The notes below the pieces were generated by a model. The model was not told the origin of the DNA. It did not search any database and worked only from the letters and a program-made list of their open reading frames with translations. 64,000 bases of DNA from Chitinophaga pinensis (GTDB taxonomy: Bacteria > Bacteroidota > Bacteroidia > Chitinophagales > Chitinophagaceae), in NCBI GenBank assembly GCA_902167325.1, contig LR632930.1, positions 558,001-622,000 of the forward strand, read 5' to 3'. Below are positions 61,522 to 64,000 of the stretch, piece after piece; within the stretch, counting starts at the first letter, position 1; every line of letters begins with the position of its first letter. A program made the translations under genes and the position numbers.

Positions 61522-61551
61522 GGGGCCACCTCAAAGGAATGAGGCAGCCCC
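61522..61551 (-). terminator. Hairpin after the SusD gene
   Basis: Stem GGGGC-CCTCA with its complement around 61522-61551, containing a 2-nt internal mismatch on each side. It lies just past the SusD stop; T-run on the minus strand is weak. Confidence 0.5.
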
Positions 61552-61583
61552 TGATTTTCTTTTATACCTTCTAGCCGGCTTTA

Positions 61584-63041
61584 TCAATTATACCCGGGAT
61601 TCTGTGCAAGGTTCGTATTCTGTTGGGTTTCCTGGAAAGGAATCGGCCAGGGGGTAAACTGATCGTTCCAGCTATGTTCAGGCTGGGTGGCGCCACGTGC
61701 AGGAATATTCCGTTTCGTGCGTACGAAATCAACCATCCCGAATCCTTCAAACGCCAGCTCTATCCTCCTTTCGTTGAGTATCACATCAATCAGTTCCTGT
61801 TTGGTGGCAGGCACTGCAATGGGGTCTGCGTTAGAACGAGCGCGTATCTCGTTAATGATATCCAACGCATCGGTACTCACACCCGCATCTATCCGGGCCA
61901 ATGCTTCCGCTTTGTTCAGCATGATCTCCGCAAGCCGCATTACCGGTACCCATGAATCAAATGGCGTTTCGAAAAACTTTCCGGTATATCGGTTGTTGCC
62001 GATCTGAACAATCATTGTATCAGCGCTTTTCCTCCGGTCGTTCGCTCCAAAATTTGGCAGATTGAGGTAGGCAGTGCTTACCGTGATATCTCCCCTGCCC
62101 TGGCCGCTATAATGCTGTCCAATGGCATTATTGGTGTTAGGGTTATCGTTGCTGTTCATGGCAACATTGAAGATGATCTCAGAGGAAGAGATATACTTGT
62201 CTTTATCGAAATTCGCATAGGGAGCGCTTTCAAGTGCATATCCCATGGGAGATGCCAATACTTTATCCGCAGCGGTATTTACATTCGCCCAATTCTCTGT
62301 CAGCAGATACACCCGCGACAGCAAACCGTTTGCCGCCGCCTTGGTGGCACGTGCATGGTTGAAATACCCATCGCCCCAGTCGTCCGGCAGGCCTGCCTCC
62401 GCCTCTGTCAGATCTTTAATGATGAGGTCGTACGTTTGCTTCACAGTGCTTCTGGCCACACGGTACTTCGGATCAAAAGCTTCAGCACCCGTTTGAGGAG
62501 GCGGCATGGTCATCAGGGGTATACCCAAATGACTGCCATCTGCACTAAAACCATATGTTTGCGCATAGATGTTTACGAGGTAATAGTATACCAGTGCGCG
62601 TACAAATTTTGCTTCCGCCACATACTGTTTGATCTCATCCGCACTGAGTACACTCCCTGCCTTTTCTACATTGAACAGGAAATTATTCGCTTCGAAAATG
62701 GTACGGTAACCTCCCGTCCATGCCAGCAAAGCTGTACCGTTGTTGGAAAGCATATTGAATGTGGGAATCTGCCCGAAGAAGGAAGATACGTTCACATCGT
62801 TCCCGCGCTGATCAATATAGATCAACGCCCGCCCGCCAAGGAATTCGGCATTCTGCAATGCATGATACATACCGATGGCAGCAGACTCTATGCGCGTGGG
62901 ATTATTAAAAACATCGCTCGGATTCACCCCTTCATATGGGTCTTGCTCATTAACCTTTGAACAGGATCCAAGCATTAATATGGCACAAAGTCCATACGTT
63001 AGAACCGATCGGAAACTATACTTGATTTGTAAGGATTTCAT
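61584..63041 (-). CDS. SusD/RagB-family outer-membrane nutrient-binding lipoprotein
   Basis: 485 residues with signal peptide and lipobox (LMLGSC). The SusD alpha-helical core with TPR-like helices is seen: AEAKFVRALVYYYLVNIYAQTYG, RATKAAANGLLSRVYLLTENW, RLAEIMLNKAEALARI, and VILNERRIELAFEGFGMVDFVRT near the end. SusD proteins cap TonB-dependent SusC transporters and bind glycans or peptides. The ligand is unknown. The SusC gene lies just upstream on the same strand (17-nt gap). Confidence 0.95.
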   Translation of the reverse strand: MKSLQIKYSFRSVLTYGLCAILMLGSCSKVNEQDPYEGVNPSDVFNNPTRIESAAIGMYHALQNAEFLGGRALIYIDQRGNDVNVSSFFGQIPTFNMLSNNGTALLAWTGGYRTIFEANNFLFNVEKAGSVLSADEIKQYVAEAKFVRALVYYYLVNIYAQTYGFSADGSHLGIPLMTMPPPQTGAEAFDPKYRVARSTVKQTYDLIIKDLTEAEAGLPDDWGDGYFNHARATKAAANGLLSRVYLLTENWANVNTAADKVLASPMGYALESAPYANFDKDKYISSSEIIFNVAMNSNDNPNTNNAIGQHYSGQGRGDITVSTAYLNLPNFGANDRRKSADTMIVQIGNNRYTGKFFETPFDSWVPVMRLAEIMLNKAEALARIDAGVSTDALDIINEIRARSNADPIAVPATKQELIDVILNERRIELAFEGFGMVDFVRTKRNIPARGATQPEHSWNDQFTPWPIPFQETQQNTNLAQNPGYN

Positions 63042-63058
63042 GATGATTAAGTTTTAGA

Positions 63059-64000
63059 TCAGAAAGATGCGTTTAAACCAACGGAGATCGTTCTGCCCAG
63101 CGGCACGCCACGGTTATCTACACCAAAGGCGATGTTGGCTGTGCGGTTCGTATTGATCTCGGGATCTGCTCCCTTGTATTTGGTAAGCAATGCCAGATTG
63201 TCTCCTGATACAAATACACGCAGGGTGTTCAATCCCATTTTATCTTTAATACCCGGGAAGGTATACCCAAGCGCTACCGTTTTCAACCTGAGGTAATCAC
63301 CTTTCTCCAGCCAGCGGGTGGATGTTTGCGTGGTTACGGCATCACGCAGGAATATTTTCGCCACATCGGTATTCTTGTTCTGAGGTGTCCAACGCTCAGT
63401 CATCTCATGCAGGTTGTTGTTAAGGAAGTTGGTCATGAGTCCCTGCCTTGTGGCGTTAAAGATGTAATTACCGCCACTGAACTGTATGGCAATGTTGAGC
63501 GAAAATCCTTTATAGGTAATCGTATTATCAAGGCCGCCATACCATGTGGGGTAACCGGATTTGCCTTCCAGATAATTGGCATCATTAGCAGTTACGGATG
63601 AAACTACCTTAGTGCCGTCAGGAGTAGTCCAGCGGTTGGCTGTAGCTACACCGGGAGATGGGTTGTACATCTTCACCGTACCGTCTTTCGCGCGGAACAT
63701 GCCATATCCGGTTTCAGGATTTACGCCCGCCCAGTCGATCATGTACCAAACACCAATGGGCCGGCCAACGCTTGCACGGTTGGAGCCGCTGATGATATCA
63801 CTACCATCAACCAGTTTCGTGATCTTATTTTTCAGGTGAGTAAAGTTGGCGGAAACGTTCCATTCGAATTGCTTGCTGGCCACATGTGTACCGCGCACTG
63901 TAACTTCAATACCGCGGTTCCACATTTCTCCAATATTCCTCGATACAACTGAACCGGGTATACCGGTAGTACGAAGTGTGGGCGCATCCAGCACCAGGTT
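63059..64000 (-). CDS. SusC/RagA-family TonB-dependent transporter (partial, C-terminal part)
   Basis: 313 residues visible, open to the window edge; N-terminal plug and most of the barrel are outside. The C-terminal SusC barrel pattern is clear: NRGIEVTVRGTHVASKQFEWNVSANFTHLKN, GKSGYPTWYGGLDNTITYKGFSLNIAIQFSGG, and the last strand GRTISVGLNASF. It imports nutrient oligomers with the SusD partner and TonB energy. Substrate cannot be inferred. No sigma/anti-sigma pair is in the window. Confidence 0.95.
   Translation of the reverse strand, partial: NLVLDAPTLRTTGIPGSVVSRNIGEMWNRGIEVTVRGTHVASKQFEWNVSANFTHLKNKITKLVDGSDIISGSNRASVGRPIGVWYMIDWAGVNPETGYGMFRAKDGTVKMYNPSPGVATANRWTTPDGTKVVSSVTANDANYLEGKSGYPTWYGGLDNTITYKGFSLNIAIQFSGGNYIFNATRQGLMTNFLNNNLHEMTERWTPQNKNTDVAKIFLRDAVTTQTSTRWLEKGDYLRLKTVALGYTFPGIKDKMGLNTLRVFVSGDNLALLTKYKGADPEINTNRTANIAFGVDNRGVPLGRTISVGLNASF

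Noticed and set aside
1-64000. tRNA, rRNA, insertion sequences, prophage
   Set aside because: No cloverleaf, rRNA-like or transposase/integrase sequence was found; the intergenic gaps were read by eye, so a divergent small RNA could be missed.

Overview
The window is a 64 kb piece of chromosome from a member of the Bacteroidota, most likely Chitinophaga or a close relative in the Chitinophagaceae. The evidence is a SusC/SusD pair, the MoxR/Bat aerotolerance-type cluster, a DUF5686 outer-membrane protein, Bacteroidota-type short lipoproteins, and promoters of the TTG-N19-21-TAnnTTTG type instead of -35/-10 boxes. Most of it is ordinary core genome with short gaps and many rho-independent, often bidirectional, terminators. 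No rRNA, tRNA, CRISPR array, insertion sequence or prophage was seen.

Layout. 1-3.2 kb: FtsX-type permease (cut by the window edge), rbfA, and a glycosyltransferase fused to a degenerate HAD domain. 3.2-4.7 kb: a hairpin-rich gap and a RhuM-Fic accessory gene. 4.7-9.2 kb: ileS with a DksA-like protein carrying a histone H1-like tail. 9.4-16 kb: a PepSY-like secreted protein, an AraC regulator, an AsmA-like protein, gyrB and a lipoprotein. 16.2-26.8 kb: SIMPL protein, mfd, a ferredoxin-NADP reductase-like gene, glyS, MazG-like, dtd, arfB, a flippase and an MBL hydrolase. 26.9-37 kb: two very large envelope proteins, a dgkA/wHTH/membrane operon, an XRE regulator, vanZ-like, gcvH and a cyclophilin. 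37.2-42.5 kb: moxR-DUF58-BatD-like-batA, rsgA and two tiny paralogous lipoproteins. 42.5-49.4 kb: gamma-carbonic anhydrase, class III aminotransferase, OmpA-like lipoprotein, DUF937-like protein, prfA, amidohydrolase and MscS. 49.7-54.7 kb: thioredoxin-like protein, MerR, M23 peptidase and alaS. 55.4-60.1 kb: PDZ protein, an AT-rich two-gene membrane module, ALDH and gatB. 60.3-64 kb: TlpA-like lipoprotein and a SusD/SusC pair that runs off the edge.

Functional themes. Translation is heavily represented: ileS, glyS, alaS, gatB, prfA, arfB, dtd, rbfA and rsgA. DNA topology and repair (gyrB, mfd) and envelope biogenesis follow. Several genes have a TAnnTTTG box ending only 4-8 nt before the start codon, which predicts leaderless or nearly leaderless mRNAs.

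The most unusual signal is not a gene. Four intergenic regions (about 20568-20684, 21638-21757, 49471-49605 and 54805-54914) hold unrelated sequences that all repeat with an 11-bp period, two of them folded as inverted pairs. I know of no described element of this kind. The other points worth attention are the nucleophile-less HAD fusion, the H1-DksA fusion lacking zinc cysteines, the GxHH-type IleRS, and the AT-rich gene pair at 56.4-57.0 kb.
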